Assembly: GCF_025398335.1 (NCBI RefSeq)
Contig: NZ_JAODOO010000001.1
Coordinates: forward strand, 248,001-312,000
DNA from: Clostridium sp. CX1
GTDB lineage: Bacteria > Bacillota > Clostridia > Clostridiales > Clostridiaceae
Reading direction: 5' to 3'
DNA length: 64,000 nt
Shown: positions 26,605 through 36,026 of the stretch, one piece after another
How positions within the stretch are numbered: the stretch's first letter is position 1
Layout of the letters: every line of letters begins with the position of its first letter
Notes under the pieces: model-generated
Databases searched by the model: none
Told to the model about the DNA's origin: nothing
The model's input: the letters and a program-made list of their open reading frames with translations, nothing else
Program-made: the position numbers and the translations under genes

Positions 26605-27597
26605 TTGAGCTTAAATAGTAAATTAACCACTGCGGAAATTAGCCATCTGTGGAATAGTTATGTTTTTGACTCATTAATACATAACCTATTTTCATATTTT
26701 TTAAGTAACGTTGAAGATGAAGATATTAAAAAATATATGGAGTATGTCATTTCTGCAACTAAACAGCATATTACTGATTACGCTAATATTTTTATGGAAG
26801 AATGTATACCAGTACCAAGAGGTATACTACCGGAAGATGTAAATACCAATGCCTCCAGATTGTTTTCTGATAAATTTTATATAGTTTACGGAGAAAGTCT
26901 GGTAAAATTTGCTTTTAATAACTTTGCTTTGTCATATGTTGAATCTAATCGTGAAGATATTAGAGAGTTATTTAAAGAACGGGTTGACGAATTGAAGGAG
27001 GTTCATCAAAATGTAATAAATATACTAGCTTCAAAAGATATTAATCTAAAACCTCCATATATTGATACTCGTAGTAAAATTGAGTTTGTAGAGAATAATG
27101 ATTTCTTTGCTGGTTATTTAGGAGAAATAAGAAACTTGTCTTCTTTAGAAATCAAGCAGCTTTTTTATAATCAGCTTAGCAATTCTATTGGAAAAGCACT
27201 TATGGCAGGATTCAGTCGAGTTGCAAGTTCAAGGGAGATTAAAGATTATTTTACTAAGGGAGCGGAAACGGCAGATAAGTATGTAAAATTATTTTCGGAT
27301 AAACTTCTAAAAGAAGAGGTGTCTCAATCTATTTCTCTTGATTCAGAGGTATTAACTTACTCTGGAGAAAAATCACCACTATCTGATAGATTTATGCTCA
27401 ATCATACAGTGTTCTTAAATAGCTTTGGAATTGGCAATTATGGAATATCCTTAGCGCAAAGCCAAAGGCGAGATTTAACTGCTATGTATGGAAAGCTTAT
27501 TGTTGAAGTAGGGCTTTATGCAAATAAAGGAGTAGACTTATTGATTAATAATAAGTGGCTGGAGCAACCTCCTTTACCAGCACGGAAAAAAAATTAG
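26605..27597 (+). CDS. DUF3231 protein (two ferritin-like repeats)
   Basis: 330-aa cytoplasmic protein of DUF3231 type, with two helical repeats of about 165 residues, each starting with a 'LxxxEIxxLW/LxxxEIKQLF' motif. Proteins of this family in bacilli and clostridia are found in or near spores, but their role is open. The TTG at 26605 has GGGAGGAG immediately upstream; the in-frame TTG at 26590 would put the ribosome site inside the gene. Confidence 0.78.
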   Translation: MSLNSKLTTAEISHLWNSYVFDSLIHNLFSYFLSNVEDEDIKKYMEYVISATKQHITDYANIFMEECIPVPRGILPEDVNTNASRLFSDKFYIVYGESLVKFAFNNFALSYVESNREDIRELFKERVDELKEVHQNVINILASKDINLKPPYIDTRSKIEFVENNDFFAGYLGEIRNLSSLEIKQLFYNQLSNSIGKALMAGFSRVASSREIKDYFTKGAETADKYVKLFSDKLLKEEVSQSISLDSEVLTYSGEKSPLSDRFMLNHTVFLNSFGIGNYGISLAQSQRRDLTAMYGKLIVEVGLYANKGVDLLINNKWLEQPPLPARKKN

Positions 27598-27670
27598 CTC
27601 ATAGATGAGGCTAAAGATTGTTTGTCCTTTGAGCATTCAACATCTTTAAACAGAATAGGATATTAAATCT

Positions 27671-27720
27671 AAATAAAGACAGATAAAATACATAAATTAG
27701 TATTATACCTGTCTTTATTA
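27671..27720. terminator. Terminator between convergent DUF3231 and YVTN genes
   Basis: An imperfect stem of about 17 bp built on AATAAAGACAG and CTGTCTTTATT, with T-rich and A-rich ends serving both directions. Confidence 0.8.
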
Positions 27721-27735
27721 GGGTTTATAATGCAA

Positions 27736-28821
27736 CTATTTAGATTCCCTATAGCTTATACCATTAGGTGTTTTATCAGTAGGTACCGTTGCAATTACTT
27801 TATTTTGAGAATTGTCAATTACACTTATAGTATTATCGTACATATTAGTTACATAAACAAATTTGTTATCAGCAGTTGTTACTACTCCGTGGGCACCCTT
27901 ACCGGTTTCTATTGTAGCTACAGTCTTCTTTGCAGTTAAATCAATTTTGCTTACGGTATTTGAAGGACTGCTCTCAGTACCTTGATTTGCTACAAAGGCA
28001 AATTTATCATCAGACTGAAGATATACCTGAGCTGGACCTACGCCTACAGGTATTTTTTCAACCTTATCAGTAGCAAGATCAACTACAGCTAAAATATTTT
28101 CACCATTTACAGTTGCCACAAGAGTTTTACCATCACTTGTTATGCCAGTAGTTACAGGAGTCTTTCCAACTTTAATTTTTCTAATCTCTTTAAAGTTTAC
28201 AATGTCTAGAACACTTATAGTATCTTCATTCATATTAGCTACATAAGCGAATTTATTATCCTTTGAAATACGAAAACCATGAGGACCATTGCCAGTGAAA
28301 ATTTTACCTACCACATTATAATCCTTTGTATCAATTACTGAGACATTATTATCTTCGTTATTAGTTACTAAGGCATATTTACCATCAGAGGTATACACTA
28401 CGTGAGCGGGATGCTTACCTACTTCTACTTCTTTTATAAGTTTATTTGTTTCAACATCGTAAAATAATGCAGAACCATTCATACTCATAGTACCGTGTTC
28501 TGTCTGACCTTCTTTCATCTTAACAGCTGAAGTAGCAGCTAATACCTTTCCATCCGGTGAAACTTGAACGTTATGAGGAGAACCTTTGTCTTTTATAGTC
28601 TCTAATACTTTATTTGTTGCTGCATCTATTTTGGATATACTCCCACCTTCATTAGCAGAATAGTAATAGGAGGCCTTTTTCTCAGATTTGTTTTGACTTT
28701 GAGTAGTAGGCTCCTTACTTTGCTTAGAAGTATCATTTTTAGTTTCATTACCGCAGCCTACTAAGGCTATAGTCAGTATTGTTATAGTACCTATAACTTT
28801 TAAATACTTGGATTTAAGCAC
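27736..28821 (-). CDS. YVTN beta-propeller lipoprotein
   Basis: 361-aa surface lipoprotein. Signal peptide with lipobox LVGC, then a Lys/Ser/Thr/Gln linker (about 25-50) and seven or so blades of the YncE/YVTN kind, each with a 'D.KFAYVANM..DTISVLD' core. Such propellers bind partners or ligands outside the cell and are common in anaerobes as metal- or surface-associated proteins. The GTG at 28821 lies eight bases after AAAGGA; the upstream ATG (28830) overlaps that site. It is upstream of fetAB on the same strand, about 115 bases apart. Confidence 0.85.
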   Translation of the reverse strand: MLKSKYLKVIGTITILTIALVGCGNETKNDTSKQSKEPTTQSQNKSEKKASYYYSANEGGSISKIDAATNKVLETIKDKGSPHNVQVSPDGKVLAATSAVKMKEGQTEHGTMSMNGSALFYDVETNKLIKEVEVGKHPAHVVYTSDGKYALVTNNEDNNVSVIDTKDYNVVGKIFTGNGPHGFRISKDNKFAYVANMNEDTISVLDIVNFKEIRKIKVGKTPVTTGITSDGKTLVATVNGENILAVVDLATDKVEKIPVGVGPAQVYLQSDDKFAFVANQGTESSPSNTVSKIDLTAKKTVATIETGKGAHGVVTTADNKFVYVTNMYDNTISVIDNSQNKVIATVPTDKTPNGISYRESK

Positions 28822-28943
28822 TAAAATCATCCTTTCTTGAAAATAATAATTATTTGTGTATAGTTATTATAATTATTTAGTATGAGGAAATTATCAAGAA
28901 ATTATTCTGATTTTGTCCAGGGATAAATCCTTCTTTGTGATTC

Positions 28944-29705
28944 CTATATTAGCTGCTTACGAGTATTAAAAAAACTCTTATAGGCTAGATAACAAGCTAC
29001 AAAAGACGCTATAGAAGTAGTTGATAAAAGCATAAAGGTAACCATTATTTGATATTTTATAGCATTTATCGGTGAAGTTCCTGCCAGTATTAATCCCGTC
29101 ATCATACCAGGCAGTGATACAATTCCAAGAGTTTTTGTAGAATCTACAGTTGGAAGCATGCCAGTTCTAATAGAATCTCTAATTATTTCAATAGAAGAGG
29201 TGTAAATATCTGCTCCAAGAGCAAGTTTAGTTTGTACTTCTTCTCTCTTATTTTTAAAATCTGCACTCATTTGCTTAAAGCACAAGCCTAGGGCAACCAT
29301 TGAATTACTTATAATCATTCCACCTACAGGGATAATTTGATAGGGTTCGTATTTAATTGCTCTTGAAAATATGAGTATGAATAGTGTAATTGACGTTCCT
29401 AAGGTAATTCCTATAAAGGAAATAGCTAAAGCATTCTTTATTTCTTTACCTCTCTTAGCACAATTATAGGAAGCATTGAAGGTCATAAAAACTAATAATA
29501 GAGTTGTAAAAAGGGGACTTTTTAAACCAAATATGTAGTTAAGTATGTATCCTACAATTATTAATTGAATTACAGCTCTAAGTGCACCAACTATTATTTC
29601 TCTTTCTAGTTTCAATTTCTGCCAGTATGAAAATAGGAGAGATAGAGCTACTAGAGAGGAAGAAATCAGTAGGGAATATATGCTCATGTTTGCACCGTTG
29701 CTCAT
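28944..29705 (-). CDS. fetB: Iron-export-type ABC permease, FetB (YbbM/UPF0014) family
   Basis: 253-aa membrane protein with about seven segments. The signature 'LGIVSLPGMMTGLILAG' and 'KLALGADIYTSSIEIIRDSIRTGMLPTVDSTKT' define the FetB/UPF0014 family, which with the ATPase FetA protects E. coli against iron and peroxide stress. The start overlaps the end of the ATPase gene by four bases (ATGA), so the pair is translationally coupled. A scrap of a second fetB copy lies at 32365-32522. Confidence 0.87.
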   Translation of the reverse strand: MSNGANMSIYSLLISSSLVALSLLFSYWQKLKLEREIIVGALRAVIQLIIVGYILNYIFGLKSPLFTTLLLVFMTFNASYNCAKRGKEIKNALAISFIGITLGTSITLFILIFSRAIKYEPYQIIPVGGMIISNSMVALGLCFKQMSADFKNKREEVQTKLALGADIYTSSIEIIRDSIRTGMLPTVDSTKTLGIVSLPGMMTGLILAGTSPINAIKYQIMVTFMLLSTTSIASFVACYLAYKSFFNTRKQLI

Positions 29706-30358
29706 CTTATCACCTCCACAGATTTAATTCTTCCACTTTCAATGGTTACCACTTTATTTGCAAACTTTACACTTTGCTCAGGATTATGTGTAATCCAAAG
29801 TATAGTAATACCATCTTTATTCAAAGCTTCAATAACATCTTCAACAATTAAGGTATTGTCTACATCTAGAGCCGAAGTAACTTCATCTAAAAGGAGTATT
29901 TCAGGTTTAAATATCAGTGTTCTAATAAGGGCTATTCTCTGTTTTTCTCCTCCTGAAAGGTTTTCAATACTTTTATTTAGATAATTCTTATCCAAGCTAA
30001 AGGTATGTAATAGTTCTTCTATTCTATTAAGGTCTGCTTTCATATTTCTTATGGCATAGGGAAAGTTTAAGTTATCCATAACAGTATCCCTAAAAAGTTG
30101 TGGGGTTTGAAAGCAATAGGATATGTTTTTCCTAAGCTCAACAGGATTATATTCAATAAAAGGTTTATTTTTATAAAGAATAGTTCCTGAAGTGGGGCTG
30201 ATCAGGTGGGAGCAGATTTTAAAAAGTGTACTCTTGCCACCACCGGAGGGGCCAACTAATGAAACAAAATCACCGGAATTTATTGATAGACTTATGTTTT
30301 CTAGTATTAAATCATTGTGGTGAACATAGCATAGATTTTTAAGTTCTAGTAAGGACAA
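29702..30358 (-). CDS. fetA: Iron-export-type ABC ATPase, FetA family
   Basis: 218-aa ATPase partner of FetB. Walker A GPSGGGKST, Q-loop 'SYCFQTPQLF', signature NLSGGEKQR, Walker B 'ILLLDEVTSALD' and switch His in 'WITHN' are all present. The frame extends upstream to 30412, but the TTG at 30358 has GGGAGG eight bases before it and gives the expected N-terminus, so the extra residues are not real. It overlaps fetB by four bases. Confidence 0.87.
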   Translation of the reverse strand: MSLLELKNLCYVHHNDLILENISLSINSGDFVSLVGPSGGGKSTLFKICSHLISPTSGTILYKNKPFIEYNPVELRKNISYCFQTPQLFRDTVMDNLNFPYAIRNMKADLNRIEELLHTFSLDKNYLNKSIENLSGGEKQRIALIRTLIFKPEILLLDEVTSALDVDNTLIVEDVIEALNKDGITILWITHNPEQSVKFANKVVTIESGRIKSVEVIR

Positions 30359-30473
30359 TAACAACACCTCCCAGATTAAGGATATTCTAATTATAATATT
30401 ATAATGCAACAAAAATTAAAGTCAAATTTGTATTGGAGGTTAATGGTGAAGGAATGTTTTAGGTAAGGGAGTA

Positions 30474-30498
30474 GCCCCTAAAATTAGATTCTAGGGGC
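30474..30498. terminator. Hairpin downstream of the first chemoreceptor gene
   Basis: GCCCCTA and TAGGGGC arms around an 11-base loop, between the chemoreceptor gene and fetA (both minus strand). No T run follows, so it may be a weak terminator or a processing signal. Confidence 0.4.
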
Positions 30499-30565
30499 CT
30501 TAAGTGATATTTCAGCTTAAAATATAAATAATAAACTAAATAACAGGTCATGGTATTAAAAAAAC

Positions 30566-32260
30566 TTATAGTTTAAATTTATTTACTTGCTCCATCATGT
30601 CCTTTGTCAGTTCACTTAATTTTTGTGCTGTATGGGCAACTTCCTGGGAAGAGGAGCTCATTTCTTCCGAAGATGCCGCTATTTCTTCTGATGAAGCAGA
30701 TATTTCCTCTGCTATAGAAGAGGCATTTTCAATCTGAGTACTTATCTCATTTTTGTTTTTTTCAAGGCCTACAGCTGAGCTGCTTACCTCTTCAATTTTA
30801 GGGTTAATATCTTCAACAGCTTCAATTATTTTTCTAAATGAATGAATTACACTGCCAATGTTAGTTAATTGGTTTTCAAGCTCACTATTCACAATAACAC
30901 TGTCATTTACAATAATGCCAGCTTCTTGAGATATATTACTAATAAGTAAATTAATATCCTTAGATGAAGTCTTAGACTGTTCAGCAAGCTTTCTTATTTC
31001 TTCTGCTACAACTGAAAAGCCTCGACCTGCTTCTCCTGCTCTTGCAGCCTCTATAGCTGCATTTAAAGCAAGCAGGTTAGTCTGCTCAGCAATGCTATTT
31101 ATAAGGTTAGTAATTTCGTTAACTTTGTTTATATTTTCGCCAAGTCCTGATATTTTATTAGTAAATTCTTTAAATAGGTCACTTATTTTAGTTATTGAAT
31201 TAATAGTTACCTGCATGCTTTCATTACTTTTACTAGCCATAATGCCTACTTCTTTTGAATTGTCATCAATATTCTTGATTGATAGCACCATATTATCTAA
31301 TTGTTCACTGAAATCACCTACTATGCCTGATATACTTGCTAAATCTCCTGCTTGTACACCAGTTCCATTTGCAACATCTTGTATTGCCCCTGCAACATTT
31401 TCCGAGGATGAAGCCATTTCTTCTGAGATAGTAGATAAGTTTTCTGAGTAATCTTCTATAGTATAGGATTTATTCTTAACTACTTCTATCATATTAGAAA
31501 TATTGGTTACTGTTTCAGCAAGTGTTTTTTTCATAATGCCAAATTCACTTTTTTCATTTGTTTCAATCTCTACAGTAAAATCTCCCTTTGATAAAACTTC
31601 TAATTTGTTTATCATATCTCTAGAAGATTTTTTTATTGTTATAATTATGGTAGCTGCTATTAGTAAAAATATTGTCATTAAAGTAACGCCTAAATAAAAA
31701 ATACTATTTCGTGTAGCAATAAAAAGGTCATCACTTTGTGAATTTACTTTATTTGCATCTTTCTCTGCATCTGCCACAAGAGTTGCCAAAGCAGCTTCTG
31801 CCTTGCTTCCTAAACTATCTAGCTGAGCAATATCTTCTTTTGAAAAATTTTCACCTTTACTTAACTTTACGTTTAGTTTTTCCCATAAGTTCATATAGTT
31901 AGAGTATGTCTCTTCAAATTTAATAACATCTTCTTTTTCATCAGTATCTATACTATTCTTATAGCCTTTTAATTTAGTATCAATTACATTCTGATAGCTT
32001 TTAATTTTATTATTAACTTCAGGGTTATAAGTAGCATTTGCACTACTTACCTGAATTCTAATTATTAAATAGCTTGATCGTATATCTGCTATTTCAGTAA
32101 TAGGAACAAGCTGAGTTTTATACATTGATGTCATATTGTCGTTAACAATGGTAACCCCTCTTATACCTAAAAACCCTAAAATAAAAATGGAAAGTAATGC
32201 TGATACTGCTAGAAAATAAATTCCACTAGTAAGTTTAATATTTGAGATTTTTTTCATCAT
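30566..32260 (-). CDS. Methyl-accepting chemotaxis protein, copy 1
   Basis: 564-aa chemoreceptor: N-terminal membrane segment (about 10-32), an extracellular four-helix-bundle domain (about 33-185) starting with the 4HB_MCP-type '[21 protein letters not shown]', a second membrane segment (about 188-210), HAMP (about 211-262), then the cytoplasmic signalling domain. The conserved hairpin tip is '[20 protein letters not shown]'. Ser/Glu-rich methylation helices follow. The ligand is unknown. It is a close paralogue of the gene at 32882-34573, with an identical 69-bp promoter segment, so the two arose by tandem duplication. Confidence 0.92.
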   Translation of the reverse strand: MMKKISNIKLTSGIYFLAVSALLSIFILGFLGIRGVTIVNDNMTSMYKTQLVPITEIADIRSSYLIIRIQVSSANATYNPEVNNKIKSYQNVIDTKLKGYKNSIDTDEKEDVIKFEETYSNYMNLWEKLNVKLSKGENFSKEDIAQLDSLGSKAEAALATLVADAEKDANKVNSQSDDLFIATRNSIFYLGVTLMTIFLLIAATIIITIKKSSRDMINKLEVLSKGDFTVEIETNEKSEFGIMKKTLAETVTNISNMIEVVKNKSYTIEDYSENLSTISEEMASSSENVAGAIQDVANGTGVQAGDLASISGIVGDFSEQLDNMVLSIKNIDDNSKEVGIMASKSNESMQVTINSITKISDLFKEFTNKISGLGENINKVNEITNLINSIAEQTNLLALNAAIEAARAGEAGRGFSVVAEEIRKLAEQSKTSSKDINLLISNISQEAGIIVNDSVIVNSELENQLTNIGSVIHSFRKIIEAVEDINPKIEEVSSSAVGLEKNKNEISTQIENASSIAEEISASSEEIAASSEEMSSSSQEVAHTAQKLSELTKDMMEQVNKFKL

Positions 32261-32263
32261 AAT

Positions 32264-32332
32264 ATTCCTCCGTAAGTACTGTATTTTAATAGTCTTATAT
32301 CATTATATAAGCGTTGCTATTACTTGGCAATA
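32264..32332 (-). repeat. 69-bp promoter repeat, copy 1
   Basis: Identical to 34581-34649 over all 69 bases, covering ribosome site, -10 and -35 boxes, whereas the two coding regions it drives have clearly diverged. Confidence 0.9.
32302..32330 (-). promoter_or_regulatory. Promoter of chemoreceptor copy 1
   Basis: On the minus strand TTGCCA, 17-base spacer, TATAAT. It is a good sigma-A type promoter within the 69-bp repeat. Confidence 0.75.
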
Positions 32333-32364
32333 TATAAATAAATATACATATTTATTACTTTTAT

Positions 32365-32522
32365 TTACAATAGTTTCCCTTTCTAGCTCAATTTTTGTCA
32401 GTATGAAAGTAGGGGAGATAGAGCTATAAGAGAGGAGGAAATCAGTAGGAAATATACGCTCATGTTTGCGCCGGTATTAATCTTATTATTCAATAGATTT
32501 GATATTTGCACTATCCTTTGTT
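32365..32522 (-). pseudogene. fetA/fetB junction remnant
   Basis: About 150 bases closely resemble the junction of fetA and fetB at 29590-29760: in the minus direction the fetA end, then a start-like stretch coding 'TGANMSVYFLLISSSLIALS', matching FetB 'NGANMSIYSLLISSSLVALS', ending a few codons later. The rest of both genes is gone. It lies downstream of copy 2, as fetAB lies downstream of copy 1, so a chemoreceptor-fetA-fetB unit was duplicated and one fetAB copy then lost. Confidence 0.8.
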
Positions 32523-32571
32523 TTGTTCTCCTTTTGATAGTGTATAAAACATCATTATTTATAAAAAATAA

Positions 32572-32602
32572 GAGCTGCAAGAAATTATTATTCTTACAGC
32601 TC
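32572..32602 (-). terminator. Minus-strand terminator downstream of chemoreceptor copy 2
   Basis: On the minus strand GAGCTGTAAGAA and TTCTTGCAGCTC pair and are followed by TTATTTTTTAT. Confidence 0.7.
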
Positions 32603-32881
32603 ACAAATATACATAGTTTAGCTAATGGTTATAGCATAACATAACAGTATACATTAGGAGAAAAAAGAACAATTTTCTTGCATAAGTACAACAAAATAAA
32701 CAGAACATATCCGTTTAGCTTTCTATCACATTGCACTTTAAAAACTAGCAAGAAAATTTAATCATTGTTTCACCTCAAGTTTCAAATTTATTCATATTGC
32801 ATCACTATAGGTTGAAAAAATCAACAGCTGAGTCAAGAATTCTGTTTATTCTCATGACATATTAGAAATTTTATAGTTCAT

Positions 32882-34573
32882 CTATAGCTTAAATTTATTT
32901 ACTTGCTCTATCATGTCCTTTGTCAGTTCACTTAATTTTTGTGCTGTATGGGCAACTTCCTGGGAAGAGGAACTCATTTCTTCCGAAGATGCTGCGATTT
33001 CTTCTGATGAAGCAGATATTTCTTCTGCTATAGAAGAGGCGGCTTCAACTCGAGTGCTTATCTCATTTTTATTTTTTTCAAGGACTACAGCAGAGCTGCT
33101 TACCTCTTCAATTTTAGGGTTGACATCTTCAACAGCCTCAATTATTTTCTTAAATGAATGAATCACACTGCCAATGTTAGTTAACTGCTTTTCAAGCTCA
33201 TTATTTACCATTACACTATTGTTCATAATTATGTCAGTTTCTTGAGATATATTATTAAGAAGTAAATTAATATCCTCAGATGAAGTCTTAGACTGTTCAG
33301 CAAGCTTTCTTATTTCTTCTGCTACAACTGAGAAGCCTCGACCTGCTTCTCCTGCTCTTGCGGCTTCTATAGCTGCATTTAAAGCAAGCAGATTAGTCTG
33401 ATCAGCAATGCTGTTTATAAGGCCGGTAATTTCGTTAACTTTGTTTATGTTTTCGCCAAGTCCCGATACTTTACTAGTAAACTCTTTAAATAAACCATTT
33501 ATATTAGTTATTGAACTAATAGTTATCTGCATATTTCCATTACTTTCATTAGTCATAACAGCTACTTCTTTTGAATTGTTGTCAATGTCTTTAATTGATA
33601 ATACCATCTTATTTAATTGTTCACTAAAATCATTTATTATACCGGATATGCTTACTAAATCTCCTGCTTGCACACTAGTTCCTTTAGCAACATCCTGTAT
33701 TGCTGCTGCAACGTTTTCTGAGGATGAATCCATTTCTTCTGAGATAGCAGACAAATCCCCTGAGTGATTTTCAATAATATAAGATTTATCCTTAATTAAT
33801 TTTATCATATTAGAAATATTGTATACTGTTTCAGCAAGTGCTTTTTTCATAATACCAAATTCACTTTTTTCATCAGTTTCAATCTGTACGGTAAGATCCC
33901 CTTTTGATAAAATTTCTAATTTATTTATCATATCTTTAGAAGATTTTTTTAATGTTGTAACTATAAAAGCTCCAATTGTTAAAGACATTACCATTAAAGC
34001 AACGCCTAAATAAAAAAGATTATTTCTTGTAGTAATAAAAATAGCATCACTTTCTAAATTTAATTTTTGTGCATCCTTCTCTTCATCTGCAAGGAGAGTT
34101 GCTAAGGCATCTTCTGCTTTGCTTCCAAAATCATTCAGCTTAGCCAAATCTTCTTCTGAAAATTTTTCACCATTACTTGATTTTGTGCTGAGTTTTTCCC
34201 ATAAACTCATATAGTTAGAATATGCCTCTTCAAATTTATCTACCTCTTTTTTCTCATAACTATCTAGGCTGTTTTTATAGTCTTTTAATTTAGTATCAAT
34301 TATACTCTGATAGTTTTTAATTTTATTGTTAACTTCTGGAGTATAATTACTGTTTCCATTACTTACCTGAATTCTAATTCTTAAATAATTTGATCGTATA
34401 TTAGCTAATTCGGTAATAGGAATAAGCTGATTTTTATACATTGATGTCAGATTTTTGTTAACAGTGGCAACCCCTCTGAGGCCAAAAAAACCTATAACAA
34501 AAATAGACAATAGTGCCGCTAAGTTTAAAAAATGAATTCCACTAGTAAGTTTAATATTTGATATCTTTGTCAT
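32882..34573 (-). CDS. Methyl-accepting chemotaxis protein, copy 2
   Basis: 563-aa paralogue of the 30566-32260 product with the same layout: membrane segment, extracellular four-helix bundle, membrane segment, HAMP, signalling domain with tip '[20 protein letters not shown]'. Differences concentrate in the extracellular bundle and the first signalling helices (for example [13 protein letters not shown] against [13 protein letters not shown]), while the tip and C-terminal methylation region are almost identical. The ATG at 34573, ten bases after GGAGG, is preferred; the ATG at 34582 lies only one base after it. The pair may sense related ligands. Confidence 0.92.
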   Translation of the reverse strand: MTKISNIKLTSGIHFLNLAALLSIFVIGFFGLRGVATVNKNLTSMYKNQLIPITELANIRSNYLRIRIQVSNGNSNYTPEVNNKIKNYQSIIDTKLKDYKNSLDSYEKKEVDKFEEAYSNYMSLWEKLSTKSSNGEKFSEEDLAKLNDFGSKAEDALATLLADEEKDAQKLNLESDAIFITTRNNLFYLGVALMVMSLTIGAFIVTTLKKSSKDMINKLEILSKGDLTVQIETDEKSEFGIMKKALAETVYNISNMIKLIKDKSYIIENHSGDLSAISEEMDSSSENVAAAIQDVAKGTSVQAGDLVSISGIINDFSEQLNKMVLSIKDIDNNSKEVAVMTNESNGNMQITISSITNINGLFKEFTSKVSGLGENINKVNEITGLINSIADQTNLLALNAAIEAARAGEAGRGFSVVAEEIRKLAEQSKTSSEDINLLLNNISQETDIIMNNSVMVNNELEKQLTNIGSVIHSFKKIIEAVEDVNPKIEEVSSSAVVLEKNKNEISTRVEAASSIAEEISASSEEIAASSEEMSSSSQEVAHTAQKLSELTKDMIEQVNKFKL

Positions 34574-34580
34574 TTTTAGC

Positions 34581-34649
34581 ATTCCTCCGTAAGTACTGTA
34601 TTTTAATAGTCTTATATCATTATATAAGCGTTGCTATTACTTGGCAATA
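34581..34649 (-). repeat. 69-bp promoter repeat, copy 2
   Basis: Identical to 32264-32332; see that entry. Confidence 0.9.
34619..34647 (-). promoter_or_regulatory. Promoter of chemoreceptor copy 2
   Basis: TTGCCA, 17-base spacer, TATAAT on the minus strand, identical to the copy 1 promoter. Confidence 0.75.
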
Positions 34650-34759
34650 CATACTTATTTCAAAGAGGAACTAGAAGCGTATTGTTCCACAAAATTAAAA
34701 AAACTCTGTCACCTTTTCTAAAAATATCGGTATATATTAGGTGAAAGGAGTTGGTAAAT

Positions 34760-34984
34760 ATGGCTGCAACAGCAACAAAATTAAGCACTACATTAATAAT
34801 TAAGTACATTGACGGGGTGGATTCAAAGGGAAAGGACATTATAAAAAGTCAGAGTTTTTCAAAGGCTAAAGTCTCTGCTGCAGAACAGGATTTATTTGAT
34901 GTAGCAAAGGAAGTTGAAAAGCTTATAGGTAAGACTTTAGATCAAGTTTTAAGGGAAGATCAAAGTGTAATAACTAATCGATAG
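34760..34984 (+). CDS. DUF1659 small protein
   Basis: 74-aa protein of DUF1659 type: a beta-strand pair ('LIIKYIDGVDSKGKDIIKSQ') then a helix ('AAEQDLFDVAKEVEKLIG') and a short tail. It nearly always stands next to DUF2922 and YvrJ genes in Firmicutes, as here; the role is unknown. The ATG at 34760 follows AAAGGAG; the frame opens earlier without a ribosome site. Confidence 0.85.
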   Translation: MAATATKLSTTLIIKYIDGVDSKGKDIIKSQSFSKAKVSAAEQDLFDVAKEVEKLIGKTLDQVLREDQSVITNR

Positions 34985-35054
34985 TTCCTTGACAGTAACA
35001 AAAAATCATTCATATTAAGTCACTGCAAACTAAGTGAAAAGGGGGAAGGATGCC

Positions 35055-35273
35055 ATGAGTAAAACTCTAGTAATGAATTTTTTAAATGAGGAAGGAAAAA
35101 AGACGGCAGTAAGAGTTAACAACGTTAGAGAGGATCTAACAGACCTTGAGGTAAAGGCTGCTATGGATGTCATAATTGCTAGAAATATCTTCACATCCAC
35201 TGGTGGGGATTTAAAACTTATAGACTCAGCGGAGCTAGTTGATAGAAGTACTACTGAGCTTAAAGTTAAATAA
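35055..35273 (+). CDS. DUF2922 small protein
   Basis: 72-aa protein of DUF2922 type ('KTLVMNFLNEEGKKTAVRVN' start and 'LIDSAELVDRSTTELKV' end). It is similar in fold and size to the DUF1659 product, 70 bases upstream, and the two may be related. GGGGGAAGGA precedes the ATG at 35055; the in-frame GTG at 35034 is not preferred. Confidence 0.85.
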   Translation: MSKTLVMNFLNEEGKKTAVRVNNVREDLTDLEVKAAMDVIIARNIFTSTGGDLKLIDSAELVDRSTTELKVK

Positions 35274-35297
35274 TATTAAGTAATATTAAGTAATAAG

Positions 35298-35330
35298 TAA
35301 AGCAGCTAGCTAGAAAGTTAGCTGCTTTAT
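35298..35330 (+). terminator. Terminator or attenuator between DUF2922 and yvrJ
   Basis: TAAAGCAGCTAGCT and AGTTAGCTGCTTTA form a stem with a 4-base loop followed by TTCTAT. It would cut the transcript before yvrJ partly or fully. Confidence 0.75.
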
Positions 35331-35368
35331 TCTATAGAGAAATTATTAAATAAAAAAGGAGTGATTAG

Positions 35369-35530
35369 ATGAGTGCAGAATTTTTAACAACTGTAGGCAA
35401 TTTAGGATTTCCTATAGCGGTATCCGTTTATCTATTAGTTAGATTTGAAAGTAAACTTGAAGTACTTACTTTAAGTATAAATGATCTTTCTATTACCATA
35501 AGGCAAAATTTAAACTCTTCGAAAGGATAA
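35369..35530 (+). CDS. yvrJ: YvrJ-family small membrane protein
   Basis: 53-aa protein with one membrane segment ('VGNLGFPIAVSVYLLVRFES') followed by an amphipathic helix rich in Leu, Ser and Ile. This is the usual YvrJ form and the third member of the DUF1659-DUF2922-YvrJ cluster. AAAAAAGGAG precedes the ATG. The function is unknown; a holin-like or small regulatory membrane role has been imagined but not shown. Confidence 0.85.
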   Translation: MSAEFLTTVGNLGFPIAVSVYLLVRFESKLEVLTLSINDLSITIRQNLNSSKG

Positions 35531-35882
35531 TTTTACTGTTATTACCTATATAGTTGAAAATAAAAATATACGAAAATGGGACAGAATTTTTAGGTAAAAC
35601 TCTGTTCCATTTTTATTTTTTGCAATTTCTTAAAAAGAATATGAAAGCAGAAATAATATACACCAGAAATGAGAATAAACTACACTAACACAAGTAAATT
35701 CAGGTAAATTGTCTTTAAATGACAGAAAAAAATCACAGGAAAACCTCAACAAATTTAGCGAAAAATGAGTATGTATTATGCATAAAGAATTAAGAATGTA
35801 TTTATGCGGTCATTATAGTTCATAAAAGCCTAATTTTCTCAGACAAGGTCTGAAAATATCATAGTAAATGGGGGATGGGGTA
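35531..35882. other. Intergenic region after yvrJ
   Basis: Holds the terminator at 35573-35620 and a 15-base hairpin TCAGAC-AAG-GTCTGA at 35839-35853, 30 bases before the small frame at 35883. Nothing else recognised. Confidence 0.5.
35573..35620 (+). terminator. Terminator after yvrJ
   Basis: AAAATGGGACAGAATTTT pairs with AAAACTCTGTTCCATTTT (two G-U pairs) and ends in ATTTTT. Confidence 0.88.
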
Positions 35883-36026
35883 ATGGATTGTAAGGAGAAG
35901 AACATATCATTCTTAAAAGATGTAAGGAACATGAAGGAAGAAGCCTTATTAGAACTAAACAACATGTTTATGGGTTATGCAATAAATGAATACTTTCAAT
36001 TTGGCAGAAGTGCTGATTATCGATGA
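35883..36026 (+). CDS. Short frame upstream of dnaC-like remnant
   Basis: 47-codon frame with a good ribosome site (GGGGGATGGGG) and a helical, charged N-terminus ('EKNISFLKDVRNMKEEALLE'). Its last 13 codons overlap the dnaC-like remnant in another frame. It may be the N-terminal end of the same broken gene, joined to the C-terminal part by a deletion, or a small gene of its own. It matches no family I know. Confidence 0.35.
   Translation: MDCKEKNISFLKDVRNMKEEALLELNNMFMGYAINEYFQFGRSADYR

Larger units (their letters stand above)
32261..32881. other. Inter-paralogue region: promoter copy, fetAB scar, terminator
   Basis: About 620 bases between two minus-strand chemoreceptor genes. From left: promoter of copy 1 (32302-32330), a fetAB remnant (32365-32522), a T-tailed hairpin for the minus strand (32572-32602), and about 280 bases with no recognisable content except a separated inverted repeat (CAATTTTCTTGC near 32670, GCAAGAAAAT near 32750). 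Confidence 0.6.

Noticed and set aside
31092-31451. Long open frames on the plus strand opposite both chemoreceptor genes
   Set aside because: They mirror the conserved helical repeats of the chemoreceptors in the antisense frame, occur at the same place in both paralogues, and lack ribosome sites.
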